Position numbers and translations under genes: made by a program. From NCBI GenBank assembly GCA_900550195.1, contig URRB01000014.1, positions 1-64,000 on the forward strand: DNA of 64,000 nucleotides, given 5' to 3'. This document shows positions 1 to 10,000 of this stretch, one piece after another. The stretch's first letter is position 1. Each line of letters opens with the position of its first letter. The DNA is from an uncultured Collinsella sp. (GTDB taxonomy: Bacteria; Actinomycetota; Coriobacteriia; Coriobacteriales; Coriobacteriaceae). The notes under the pieces are model-generated. The model did no database searches and was not told where the DNA came from. It worked only from the letters and a program-made list of their open reading frames with translations.

Positions 1-882
1 GGCCGCGGCGATGGCCTGCGGGTCGCGGGGCGTCTGCACGGTCGTGCGGGCACCCTCGGTCACCTTGCGCAGCGTCGGGGCGAGATCGGGCAGATCGCCG
101 TACAGGTTGTTGACCCCGAAACGCTCGTCGAACCTATCGACCGCGACGCGGTTGGCGAAGTTGCGGATGGCCTCGATGCCGTCGAAGCCATGCTTATACA
201 CGCACAGCTCGCGTTTACCGCCCAATCGCTCGATATCGTCGACGGTGATCTCGTCGTCCCCGATGAGGCCGGCATCGATCTTGTAGACCGCCAGGTCGCC
301 ATCCTCGCTATCCACGGCGGAAGTCATGACGAACGCGGCGTCCCTATCGCTGCTCGGCCAGACGACGGCCTCGGTGAAGCTTGAGAGCCCGAAGGCGTCC
401 CTGTAGAAGTCCGCGCCTTGTTTGGTCGAGATACCAAGGTCGAGCGCATCTTCGTCGATGATGGCGCTGATGGTCTCCCAGCCGTCCTCGATAGAGCGGT
501 CCTGGAAGCCGTCATGCGCCATGAGCTGCCCGATTGCGGCATCGATGTTCTTCTCGGTGGCGGGGACGGGGTAGGAGAGGAAGTCGGAAAACGCTTCCGC
601 GACGTCATCGCGGCACCAGCGGATCGTGCAGAACTCGTCGCCGCGCAGCTTGCCCTCGGCGAGCGGGTAGGGATGGCGGCACGAGCGCTCGTAGTCGATC
701 TTCGCCTGGGCGATGTCGGTGAAGTAGTGCCCGGCGCCCCAGGAACGGGACTCGAAATCGTATCCGTCGGCGACGATGTAGGGCGATGCGTGCCCGCTCA
801 GGACAGGCTCGTGGCCGCCCGAAGTGGCGACGACGAGCGCGGTGCGCGTGTTCTCGTCATATTCGAGGACGATATGCTCCAT
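1..882 (-). CDS. Hypothetical protein, 3' end cut by the window edge
   Basis: The frame is open for 294 codons from ATG at 882 to base 1, so the C-terminus is missing. The start is supported by AAGGAG about 7 bases upstream. The product begins MEHIVLEYDENTRTALVV; it is acidic, with no signal peptide or membrane segment. I recognise no family or catalytic motif. Tryptophan- and aspartate-rich stretches (for example CTIRWCRDDVAEAF) suggest a folded cytosolic protein. A second unrecognised gene lies 119 bp upstream on the same strand, so the two may be co-transcribed. The surroundings (broken genes, orphan ATPase) suggest accessory DNA. Coding status is well supported by the long frame and good ribosome binding site; function is unknown. 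Confidence 0.7.
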   Translation of the reverse strand, partial: MEHIVLEYDENTRTALVVATSGGHEPVLSGHASPYIVADGYDFESRSWGAGHYFTDIAQAKIDYERSCRHPYPLAEGKLRGDEFCTIRWCRDDVAEAFSDFLSYPVPATEKNIDAAIGQLMAHDGFQDRSIEDGWETISAIIDEDALDLGISTKQGADFYRDAFGLSSFTEAVVWPSSDRDAAFVMTSAVDSEDGDLAVYKIDAGLIGDDEITVDDIERLGGKRELCVYKHGFDGIEAIRNFANRVAVDRFDERFGVNNLYGDLPDLAPTLRKVTEGARTTVQTPRDPQAIAAA

Positions 883-1000
883 GGCGCAGCTCCTTAAAGG
901 GATCCGCCGCGGAAAAGCGGCGGCGATGTGGATATTGCCCTGATGATATGGTCGGGGCGCGGCCGTGTGAACGCATGTTCCCGAACGGGAAGCGCCGTCC

Positions 1001-1543
1001 CTAGAGCGCGGGCCTGCGCCCGTCGGCCGTCCCGTCCTGTTTGCTCGAACCAGCTGCCCTCTTGGCGCCGCGGGCCTGCGTACACGGGTCGGTGAGCGAG
1101 CGGGAGCGCTCTCGCGACTCGGCGGCGAGGCGCGCCACGAGGCAGGGGTCGGCCGTGTTGGGCGACAGCGTGGCGCACGATGCGGCCAGGGCCGCGTCGG
1201 CGAGCCTCTTGACGCCATCGGCGATGTCCGGGACCTCGCGCATGTAGTCTCTCGAGTCCTCTGCGGTGTCCACGAACCCGAAGAACGCGCGCTCCCTCCC
1301 GCCGTCCGCGATGGGATAGGCGGCGCCCTCGATCAGGACGCCTCCGTCACTGCGCGCGTCGACGCAGTTGACTCCGATCTCGGCGGTATCGGTCCCGCCG
1401 AGGCCGATCGTGGCAGAGAACAGCCCTTCGGAGGTGCCGATCGCTTCAGGGACCTTAACGCCGAACTGCCGGGCCGTCGATATCGCCGTCTCGGCGGCCA
1501 TGAGCGCGGTGGCGTACAGCTCCGGGCTCGACAGCCCGCGCAC
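1001..1543 (-). CDS. Hypothetical protein, possibly shortened at the 5' end
   Basis: The 180-residue frame starts at GTG 1543, but no ribosome binding site precedes it. The same frame stays open upstream to a stop at 1670-1672 and reads plausibly there (SVAPAANSYTLAGC), so the original start may be lost or lie further up. The middle part (IGLGGTDTAEIGVNC, then GGVLIEGAAYPIADGG) looks like a small alpha/beta domain. The C-terminal 60 residues are rich in Arg, Ser and Ala and look disordered. No family is recognised. It lies just upstream of the edge-truncated hypothetical gene on the same strand and opposite a frameshifted gene, so partial decay is possible. Confidence 0.5.
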   Translation of the reverse strand: MRGLSSPELYATALMAAETAISTARQFGVKVPEAIGTSEGLFSATIGLGGTDTAEIGVNCVDARSDGGVLIEGAAYPIADGGRERAFFGFVDTAEDSRDYMREVPDIADGVKRLADAALAASCATLSPNTADPCLVARLAAESRERSRSLTDPCTQARGAKRAAGSSKQDGTADGRRPAL

Positions 1544-1648
1544 GAGCGCGGCGCGGCAGCACCCGGCGAGCGTGTAGGAGTTCGCGGCGGGGGCGACGCT
1601 CTCCAGGCTGCTGCCGCGTATCTCGCGGCGTAGAAAGGAGTGAGTACC

Positions 1649-1904
1649 ATGACCAGCGGAGAAGAAGATTTACCTCGCCGTGGCGGGCGGGCTTATTGCC
1701 GCGGGCATCGTACTCGCGGGCATCGGCTTTATCGCCTCGGGCCGCGATCAGGCCGTGTTCACGACCCAAATCGACATGCGTGACAACACCATCGTGCTCG
1801 GCGGCGTCGAGGTGGACGAACCCGAGGGCATCCCGTTCATCAGCCGGCTCGCCATTCTTGGCGAGATCGACACCTCCGACGTCGCCGACCCCGCCGCGCC
1901 CTAG
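1649..1904 (+). pseudogene. Small single-pass membrane protein with a frameshift near its start
   Basis: AAAGGAG lies 7 bases before ATG 1649, which reads M-T-S-G and then enters an unrelated frame. A shift of one base gives KKIYLAVAGGLIAAGIV and continues to the stop at 1902-1904. Removing one G from the AGCGGAG stretch near 1658 would join start and body (MTSEKKIYLAV). The body has one membrane helix (about 20 residues) followed by a short acidic outer part, FTTQIDMRDNTIVLGGVEVD. This resembles the N-terminus of bacterial DUF4097-like small membrane proteins, but the resemblance is weak. The protein would be about 85 residues. A sequencing error is an alternative to true decay. Confidence 0.5.
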
Positions 1905-1945
1905 GCGCAACGAGCCCGGGCACTCCGTCCGCTAATTTGATTGAG

Positions 1946-2068
1946 ATGGATCGCTCCTACTACGCGAGCATTGAGGTCGGGCAGCGCAATGTCAGCCTTT
2001 CAAATCTCAACAAGATTGCCGACGGCTTTCACATCACCATTTCGGAGCTCATGCGCGGTGTCGAGTAG
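1946..2068 (+). pseudogene. C-terminal fragment of an XRE-family HTH regulator
   Basis: This short frame reads DRSYYASIEVGQRNVSLSNL and continues NKIADGFHITISELMRGVE before TAG. That is the second half of a Cro/CI-type HTH domain: recognition helix, the IE-x-G-x-R-N-x-S motif, then the LxKIADxxxISxSEL helix. The first helices of the domain are absent. The frame continues upstream without a start or further similarity into the end of the previous broken gene. Read as the remnant of a regulator truncated by deletion. Confidence 0.6.
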
Positions 2069-2112
2069 ATGATTCTCATCTGACTTGGCTCGTTCATGTT
2101 TAATCTGTCTCG

Positions 2113-2185
2113 TTAACCGAAATATGCAAATCTGGTTAATCAAATAATTGAAATCTGGTTAAATGAAAACTGTAAATTCGGTTAA
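2113..2185 (+). promoter_or_regulatory. Repeat-type operator before the AAA_14 gene
   Basis: Three direct copies of AAAT[CT][TC]GGTTAA lie at 2128-2139, 2151-2162 and 2174-2185, each exactly 23 bp from the next (about two helical turns). An inverted copy (TTAACCGAAAT) lies at 2113-2123. The stretch is AT-rich, unlike its flanks, and ends about 28 bp before the likely start codon at 2213. Regular phasing suggests a multi-site protein-binding region. The binding protein is unknown. Confidence 0.6.
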
Positions 2186-2212
2186 ACGTGCTGGTAATCA
2201 ATGGTGAAAAAT

Positions 2213-3478
2213 ATGCCCAAAAAGTACTACACTCGAATTATCGAAAATGAGCTCGACCAGATGCTTGGGATATTCGGTGCCGTTCTCATCGAAGGACCGA
2301 AATGGTGTGGGAAGACAACCACGGCCGGGACCCGTGCGGCGTCCAGGCTCCTCCTCATGGACCCGTCGCGCAACTTCGAGAATCGCTTCCGTGCCGAGAC
2401 GGACCCGGCGCTTGCCGTTTCCGGCGAGGTGCCGCGGCTGATCGACGAATGGCAGGAGGTTCCGAAACTTTGGGACGCGGCACGGTTTGAGTGCGACAAC
2501 CGCGGCGGCGAGCCTGGCCAGTTCATATTTACGGGGTCGGCGACACCGCGAGACAATGATCGGCCGATGCACAGTGGCGCTGGAAGGTTCGCTAAATTGC
2601 GCATGGACACCATGACGCTTTTCGAACTTGGGAAATCTAGCGGTGCGGTTAAGCTGTCGGGCATCATTTCTGGCGAAAAGTTCAGGGGCGCCTTCGGATC
2701 GATGGGTTCTGCCGAGATCGCCGAGCGCATCGTTTGCGGTGGATGGCCGGCGTCGATTGGGCGTGACGCGCGAATTGCGTCCGCGACGGCAAAACGATAT
2801 ATCGAGATAGTCGCTGAGGAAGACATCCCCCGCGTCGATGGCTCTCGACGAGATCCTGAGAAAGTGAAAGCCGTCATCGCGTCGTTGGCGCGCAACGAAT
2901 CCACTCTTGCGACGCTCAAGACGCTTGTGGCCGATTTGGGTGGCGACGTATCGAGACAAACAGCGGCATCATACATATCCCTTCTTAGCAGATTGAGTTT
3001 CGTCTGCGATATCCCCGCATGGAATCCCGCGATGAGATCTCCGGTGCATCTGAGGGAGGCGCGTAAGCATCATCTTGCCGACCCGTCGCTTGCAGCGGCT
3101 GCGCTCGGGGCGACTGTGGAGACGTTGTTGTCAGACTTCAAGACACTTGGGCTGCTTTTCGAATCGTTGGCGCTCCATGATCTATGGGTCTATGCGAGGG
3201 CAAACGGAATGGGCCTTTATCACTATCACGATTCCCGCGATCTTGAGGTCGACGCTGTCATAGCGGCTCCAGGTGGGATGTGGATTCCCGTTGAGGTCAA
3301 GCTCAGTTCCGCTCAAATCGAAGAGGCATCTGACAATCTTGTTGCCGTCGAAGAGCGGATGGTTGCTGCCGGAAACACCCCGCCGGTTTCTAAAGTAGCG
3401 ATTATTGGATTTGGTTCACAAGCCTATGTTACCGACCGCGGCGTCCAAGTTGTTCCATTGGACGTTCTCGCGCCGTAA
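2213..3478 (+). CDS. AAA_14 / DUF4143 family ATPase
   Basis: The product is 421 residues from ATG 2213 (MPKKYYTRIIENEL); a second in-frame ATG at 2201 would add four residues. GGTG lies 6 bases before 2213, and family members usually begin this way. The N-terminal AAA_14 domain has a P-loop (EGPKWCGKTTTA, about residues 27-38) and a Walker B-like LIDEWQEV (about 80-90). The C-terminal DUF4143 domain carries a PD-(D/E)xK-like signature, DLEVDAVI followed by WIPVEVKL, near residues 345-365. Members are common orphan genes in anaerobes; roles in defence or DNA transactions have been suggested but are not settled. Here it stands alone behind a four-site operator, next to degraded genes, which suggests transferred cargo. 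Confidence 0.85.
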   Translation: MPKKYYTRIIENELDQMLGIFGAVLIEGPKWCGKTTTAGTRAASRLLLMDPSRNFENRFRAETDPALAVSGEVPRLIDEWQEVPKLWDAARFECDNRGGEPGQFIFTGSATPRDNDRPMHSGAGRFAKLRMDTMTLFELGKSSGAVKLSGIISGEKFRGAFGSMGSAEIAERIVCGGWPASIGRDARIASATAKRYIEIVAEEDIPRVDGSRRDPEKVKAVIASLARNESTLATLKTLVADLGGDVSRQTAASYISLLSRLSFVCDIPAWNPAMRSPVHLREARKHHLADPSLAAAALGATVETLLSDFKTLGLLFESLALHDLWVYARANGMGLYHYHDSRDLEVDAVIAAPGGMWIPVEVKLSSAQIEEASDNLVAVEERMVAAGNTPPVSKVAIIGFGSQAYVTDRGVQVVPLDVLAP

Positions 3479-3759
3479 CGCTGCGGGCGAAGTGAAATCG
3501 ACGCATCTTTTAGATTTCTTCAATTTGTGCGTAAACCAACAATGCCGTAATTACGCTATGTCGTTAGTGCGAACATCGCATCTTCAGTAGTCGAAGCTCG
3601 TTCGCAAACGGGCCTCTTTACTTGTAAAAACAGATGGCAACGCCACCGTCCCTTGAACCACGTAGCCACCGATGCCCAGGCAACGCCAGCAAGCAGCACA
3701 AAACACGGGATTCAATTCTTCAGATAAATGCGCCTTTACGGGTGATTTTTGGACGACGG

Positions 3760-3854
3760 GGTCCGGGAGGCGGCGAGGTATTTGGTAGTCGAGCGATCCC
3801 GCAGGCAAAGCCGAGGACCAGCGAGACACCAAATACCTCGCCGCCTCCCGGACC
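3760..3854. repeat. Perfect 27-bp inverted repeat with 41-bp loop
   Basis: Bases 3760-3786 and 3828-3854 are perfect reverse complements (left arm begins GGTCCGGGAGGCGGCGAGG). No T-run follows either arm, so it is not a standard intrinsic terminator, although it lies between convergent units (the ATPase on + and the SRP RNA on -). Outer flanks (TTTTTGG on the left, CCAAAAAA on the right) extend the symmetry imperfectly. The gap from 3479 to 3759 holds no convincing gene. Confidence 0.8.
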
Positions 3855-3881
3855 ATGTCGCGGCACCAAAAAAGCGCCCGT

Positions 3882-3983
3882 GCGCTCGATGGATTCGGAT
3901 GCCCGACAGAGGCTCCTTATGGCTGCTTCCTTCCGGACCTGACCAGATTCGGAACATGTCGTCATCCGAACCCATCGAACGCG
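3882..3983 (-). ncRNA. ffs: Signal recognition particle RNA (bacterial small type)
   Basis: The minus strand contains the invariant SRP domain IV core GGTCAGGTCCGGAAGGAAGC followed by AGCC. The flanks close a long helix: bases 3887-3901 pair with 3963-3977 with one G-U type difference, giving the usual rod of about 100 nt. The ends are approximate. The RNA pairs with Ffh to target membrane and secreted proteins. A TAAGAT/TATAT stretch upstream on the minus strand (about 4000) could be its -10 region. The hairpin CGAACGC-GCTAG-GCGTTCG at 3976-3994 lies at its 5' edge. Confidence 0.93.
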
Positions 3984-4029
3984 CTAGGCGTTCGATATAT
4001 CTTACCCGCTCCCGTCCAGCAGGGCAAGT

Positions 4030-4058
4030 GGGGCGAACCCATCGGATGGATTCGCCCC
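4030..4058 (-). terminator. Hairpin after the giant surface protein gene
   Basis: GGGGCGAACCCAT (4030-4042) and ATGGATTCGCCCC (4046-4058) form a 13-bp stem with one mismatch and a 3-base loop, 15 bp past the stop codon. There is no clear U-run, so termination strength is uncertain. Confidence 0.55.
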
Positions 4059-4072
4059 GCTATTGCATACCG

Positions 4073-7000
4073 CTAGCGGCGCCTGCGGTACAGGGCCGCG
4101 CCGCCCGCGACGGCCAGCGCGCCGATGCCGGCCATGACACCGAGTGCCGCCGCCGGCAGGCTGTGGTCGCCGGTGTCGGGCATGCCACCCTTGGAGCCGC
4201 CGCTTCCGGAGCCGCCGCTTCCGGAGCCGCTATCGGAACCGCCGCCCGGCGTACCGGGATTCTCCGGGGTGCCGGGGGTCCCGGGATCCTCGGCATAGCT
4301 GTTGGTGAAGACCGGCGGCACGTCGGCATCGTCCCCGTAGGAGACCTTCGCCGACAGGTAGCCCGTCTTGGTGCCGTCTGCCGCCTCGTCGCTCACCGTG
4401 ACGACGATCTTGTGCACGGCCTTGTCGTAGGTCACGTGCGCCTGGCCGTCGTCGACCTCGCTCACCGTGAAGGTGTAGGTGCCGGCCTGCTTGAAGGTCA
4501 GCGCGTCGAACGTGACGCTGCCGTCGGCGGCGTTCTTGGCAGTCGACATCACCTTTCCGTCCCGGCCCTTGAGCTCAAAGCTAAACTGCCCCGCCTTGAG
4601 CTCGGCACCCTTGAGCACCTTGGCGGCGCCCAGCTTGAGGGTGACGGGCGCGGCCTTGTAGCCGTTGGTGAACGTCACTGAGCCATCGCCCGCGGGGTTG
4701 CCCTCGGCATCCGTGAGCTCGTGCTTGACGGTGAGCGTGCCGTTCCCGGCATCGGAGACCGTCGTGCGCACGCGGTACACTGCCTTGTCGTACGTCACGC
4801 CGCCCGCCGTGCCGGTGACCTCGCGCAGCTCATAGCCGTGCGTGCCGGGCGCGGTATAGGTGACGGGGCCGAGCGCCACCGTGCCGTCTGCGGCGTTCCT
4901 GCCCGTCGCCGCAATACTCTCGCTGCCGTCGGCGTTGATCTCGACCAGCTGGAACTCAAACTCGCCCTCGGCCAGGTCGCGGCCCTTGAGCTTCTTGTTC
5001 ACCTTGATCTGATCGGTGACGGAGCTCGGGGTGGGCTCCACGCCGTAGGTGTTGGTGAACTCGAACGCGCCCTTGCCCTCGGGCGTGCCCTCGGCGGGCA
5101 GGACCTTCGCGGCGAGCGTGCCCGTGTTGGTGTCCTCGACCACCTTGACCATGAAGGTCCTGGACGCCACCGCGTCGTTGGCCACGCCGTCGACCGAGCC
5201 GGACTCGCTCACCCGGTAGGCGAACGTCTTGGTGCGCAGGCCGTCGCCGTCGATCTCGACGTCATCGAGGTCGCTCGGCTGCCTGAACGTGACGCTGCCC
5301 AGCTCGACGTTGCCGGCGGCGTCGTTGGTCGCCTCGGTCACCGTCTTGCCGGAGGCGTCAACCGGTGTGGGCGCACCGTCCAGCGGCTCAATCTTGAAGG
5401 TGTACTTGTCCGCGATGTCCGCCTGCGTCAGGCCGAGGCCGGCCTGGCTGAGCGCCAGCGTCTTGGTGCCCGCGAGGTCGACCGACGCCTCGTTGGTGCC
5501 GTAGCCGTTCACGAACGACAGCTTGCCGTCGCAGCCCTCGGGGTAGGTCACGGCCACATCCAGCCCGCCCTTGCCGTTATCGGTCACCTTGACGGTGATG
5601 TCGAAGCTCGACGCGGTCGCCGTCACGCCCGCGGGCAGCGCCGCCGTGTCCTCGGACACGGTATAGGGGATGGACCAGGAGCCGTCGGCCGCCTTGGTGG
5701 CCGTACCGTCCGCCGCCATCTGCTCGAGCGAGCCGGTGGTGTAGGCGATGGGCGAGAACGTGAGTTCCGCCGCCTCGCCGTCGCCGGAGACCCGGTTGGA
5801 CGCGGTCGCGACCACGTTGCCCTGGGCATCGCGGACGGAGAACTTGAACTCGCCCGCCGCCGCGGCGCGACCCGTCAGCGTCTTGGTGGCGTTGATGGCC
5901 GCGTCGCCCTCGCCGCCGAGCGTGCCGGTAGCCTCGTAGGAGTTCTGGAACGCGACCGTCACGGGCGCGGGCAGCGCCGTGGCGTCATCGGCCGTCGAGA
6001 CCTCGCTGCGGGCGACCTCGACACCGTCCTTGACGACCGTGGTCGTGACCGTGAGCTTGCCCGTCGCGGCGTCGTAGGCGGGCGCGATGGTCACCGTGCG
6101 CGGCGCGGTGTCGTTGGTGTAGCCGTCGCCGCCGAGCTTGGTCTCGGCGACGGTGAAGCTGTAGGTCTTGCCCGCGTCGGCGTCAGTGAACGTCACGTCG
6201 CCCTCCGCGGCGGCGCCGATGAGGTCGATAAAGTCGGCCTCCCCGTCACCTGCTGCGGAAACGGCGTAGGCGTCCTTGCCGGTCTTGAGGCCGAGCTTGG
6301 CGGCCGTCTCGGCGTCGGCGGTCACGGTAAAGGCGAACTGCCCCGCCTCCATGTCGCGGCCGGAGAGCGTCTTGGACAGGAGCACGCCCGCGCGGGCCGA
6401 GTAGTCGAGCCCGGTCGTGTAGGTGTTCACGAAGTCGCCGCCGCTCGCCTGCACGATCGCGGGCGTCGAGGCCGTGAGGTTGCCGGAGCCGTCGTCGGTC
6501 ACGGTCACCGTCATCGTGGCGGCGTGGCCATCGTAGGCCACGCCGGCGATGGCAGAGCCGTCAGCGGGCCTGGCCTCGCTCACCGTGTAGGTGAAGGTCT
6601 TGGCGCGCACGCGCTTGCCGCCGACCTCCGCGAACCCGGCGTCCTTGATGTCGTCGAGCGTGTAGCGGATGGACCCGAAGTCGAAGGCGACCTTAGCGCC
6701 CGCCTTGGTGCCGGCGGCGGCCGTCACGCTGACGGTCTTGGAGCCGTCAGAGGAACCCTCGGGCATGGGCGCGCCGCCCTCGCCCGTAAGCGTGAACTGG
6801 AAGCTGTCGCCCTCCGCCCAGTCGCGGCCCTTGAGCGTCTTGGTGAAGAGACCCGCGATGGAGACGTCCCTGCCCTCGGCGGCCGTTCCGTACGTGTTGG
6901 TGAACGCCGCGGTCGCGCCGGCCTCGGTCACGGTGCCCTCGGCCTTAGAGCCGGACGCTCCGTTGACCGTGGTCGCGTAGCCCTCGGCGGCATCCTCGGT

Positions 7001-10000
7001 CACGGCGTAGCTTGCGCCCACGGGCAGGCCGGCGATAGTCTTCTCCCCGCCGTGCTTGAGCGTGAAGGTCGCCTTGCCGTCCGCGAACGTCACGGCGTCC
7101 TCGCCCTCGCCGAAGGTGCCGGAGACGGGCTCGCCGTCCCCGTCGGTCAGCGTGACCGTGAAGCCGAACTCGCGCTGGCTGTCGCCGCCGACGACCGTCT
7201 TCTTGACGGTGAGGCTGCCGGTCTTAGCGGTATTGATGAAGACTGCCGCCTCGGCCGTGCGTTCAACAGCGCTGCCGGCATCGTCGGTCAGCTGCGCAAT
7301 CTTAGTCTTGGCAGACAGTTTACCGGCGCCGTCGTCAGTCACCGTGACGGTGGCGCGATAGGTGGCCTTCGAGAACGTGAGCGCCGTCTCGTCACCCGCC
7401 TGCTCGGCAATCACATAGGTATAGGTGCCGGGCTTGGTGTACTCGATGGTGCCGAAGTTGCCGACCTGAACGTCCTTGCTCAGCACGATCGTCGACACAC
7501 CATCCTTGGCGCCCTTGGGCATGGGCGCCTCGCCCTCGGCAGCCAGCGTCATAGTAAAGGCATCCGACGTCGTCCAGTTGCGGCCAGAGATCTTCTTTTG
7601 GACCTTAAAGGCGTTCTCCACCTTCGTGGACTCCACGCTATAGACATTGGTAAAGCCCACCTGCGTTGCCTGTCCGACGGTGCCCTTCTGGGTGTTCACC
7701 TTGTCGGCAACCGCAAAGCCGTCCTCGCTCGTCATGAGATTGCCCTTGGAGTCGAGCTCCTGCACCTCGTAGCGAGCGCCCACAGGCACGGTAACCGTCA
7801 CGGAACCGCCGGCCTTAAGCGCGATGGTGTCCCCACTCTTGATCTGTCCGCTTACATAGGTGCCGTTGGTGCCGCCGGGACGACCGACGTACGTAAAGGT
7901 ACCGGCCAGAGGCGTTGTGCCATCGACCTGGCAGAGCAGCACCTTAAAGGTAAATGCCTTGTTGGGCGCGGTAATGCCTTCGGCAGCCGTGACCGTCTTG
8001 CTCAGCGTCAGACGGCCGTCAGAGACCTCATCGGTAGTGGTGTTGGTCTTAACGGCAGGGTTGTTGCCGACCTTCACCGACGCCTGGTTGGAGATGTCAT
8101 CCGAAGCGCCGCCGCTCTTAAACGCGTCCTCGGTCACACGAACCTTAAACTGAACCGTGCCCTCCTTGCCGGCGGGAACGTCCGCCAGTTTCCAGGTGAG
8201 GTTGCCGTCGTTGTCCTTGGAACCGGCGTTCGTATGGTCGCCCGTGAACTCCACGAACTCGGTTCCCGCGGGAACGGCATCGGTAATCGTCACCGTGGCA
8301 GACGCGCCCTCGGTGTTCTTGTAGCCGATGGTATAGGTGAGCTCATCGCCCAGCTTAATGCCCAAGCCACTCGAATCCTGAGCATCACTCTCGGACTTCT
8401 TGGGCACGTAGTTGGTCGTGGTGCCGGTATAGCTCTTGTTGCCAACCGTAATAGTGGCGGCGTTTTTGACGGTGCCGACAGCGCCCTGGGCATCCTCCAC
8501 GGCGTCCTCGGTAATCTTGACGCGCACGCGCACCGAACCGTGGCTGCCCGCGGGTTGCTTACCCAGGTCCCAAGTAAGCGACTGTCCGCTCGCGGCGCCC
8601 TTATCGGCACACTCGCCCTCAAAGGCCTCGAACACAACGCCGGCAGGAAGCTTGTCGGTCACGGTCACGTTGGCCGGAAGCAAGTTGCCATTGGCATCGG
8701 CCTCGGTGTTGACCCAGTTAATGGTGTAGACGTAGGAGTCGCCCACGGAGAGCAACTGCCCGTCGATGTCCACATCGGGCTTCGCAACCGTGCCGATCGT
8801 CTTGACCTTATCGCGTGTGTTGTGGAAGACGATCTTGCCGTTCTCGGTACCATTGCGATAGGTCACCTTGGACGTAAGCTTGCCGTTGTTGTTATCGGTC
8901 ACCTCGAGCAGCACGCGGCACGTCGCGGACGTGTCCACGGGACGCACGCCCTCGGGCAGGTTGGCCAAGCGCTCTTTTGCCACCAGGTTAAAGCTGTAGG
9001 TAGTGGTGTGGTCGGCATTGTGTTGCTTGGTGGCAACACCATCCTTCACAGCGCCAGCAAGGTCAATCGTCAGCTCATGGGATCCGCCGAGAGCGCCGCC
9101 AAGCTTAAAGTTAACCTTGCCGAAGTCGACCGTGGCGATACCGTTATCGCTCGCCTGGGTCTTACCCTCATCCATCTTTTCGAGCGAGCCATCGGTCTTC
9201 TCGGCATACAGGTCAAACGTATACTGACCCGCCTCAATCTTGTCGCCGGAGTCCATTACCTTCTCGGCAGCAAGACCGTCGAATGTTCCGGTCGCGATGT
9301 AGCTGTTGGTAAAGGACACCTGGGCCTTGGCGGTACCGCTCTCGGAGCTAAAGGTATTCGCATCGCGGGGCTCTTCAACGTCGTTGGCGTCATAGTGCTT
9401 GACCGTGGTCACGGTATAGAGCGAACCGTTATCGCGCTTCTTAACCGCAATCTCTACCTTCCAATAGGTGGAGTCGTATGTATAGCCGCCCCTACCGCCG
9501 CCATTCTCGACAATCTTGTAGGCAAACGTCTTGTCCGCATCGCGCGTCGCGAAGGTCAGGCCGCCCAAAATACCGGCGTGGGACGTGCCATCGGCCTGCG
9601 GTTCATCGTTCGTAACGGTGAGCTTACCCTCATCCGCGCGCAGCAGCTTGTTGAGCTTTTCGATTGAAGCATTGTCTTCGCCCGTCACCGTAAAGCCAAA
9701 CATGCCGGCATGCAGATCGTGCCCGTTAAGCGTCTTGACGATCTCCAAACCGCCCTGGAGCTCGTAGCTCGTTGAAGTTTGGTAACTATTGGTAAAGATG
9801 AAGCCTTCCGAGCCGGTCGTGCCATCGGCACGCGCTACAAGTTTGCCGCCCTCATCGGTTACGGTGACCGTCACGGTATAGACGTGCTGGTCATACTTCC
9901 ACTCGCCAAGACCGCTGTTCGCAGCCACCTCGTTAATAGCGAACTTATACGTGCCCGGCTTGTTGAAGGTGAGCTTCGAGAAGTCAAGCTGGTAGTGCTC

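Noticed and set aside
2128..2185. CRISPR-like array before the AAA_14 gene
   Set aside because: Only three 12-bp direct copies with 11-bp gaps; too short for spacers.
3584..3856. A 90-codon minus-strand frame over the 27-bp inverted repeat
   Set aside because: It lies largely over the palindrome, has no ribosome binding site and shows no recognisable fold.
4721..9667. A 1648-codon open frame on the plus strand
   Set aside because: It is antisense to the adhesin repeats. GC-rich repetitive coding DNA leaves the opposite strand free of stops; the translation is low-complexity Arg/Gly/Leu-rich and has no domain pattern or ribosome binding site. The same applies to the plus-strand frames at 9779-10918, 12194-14257 and 49238-51325.
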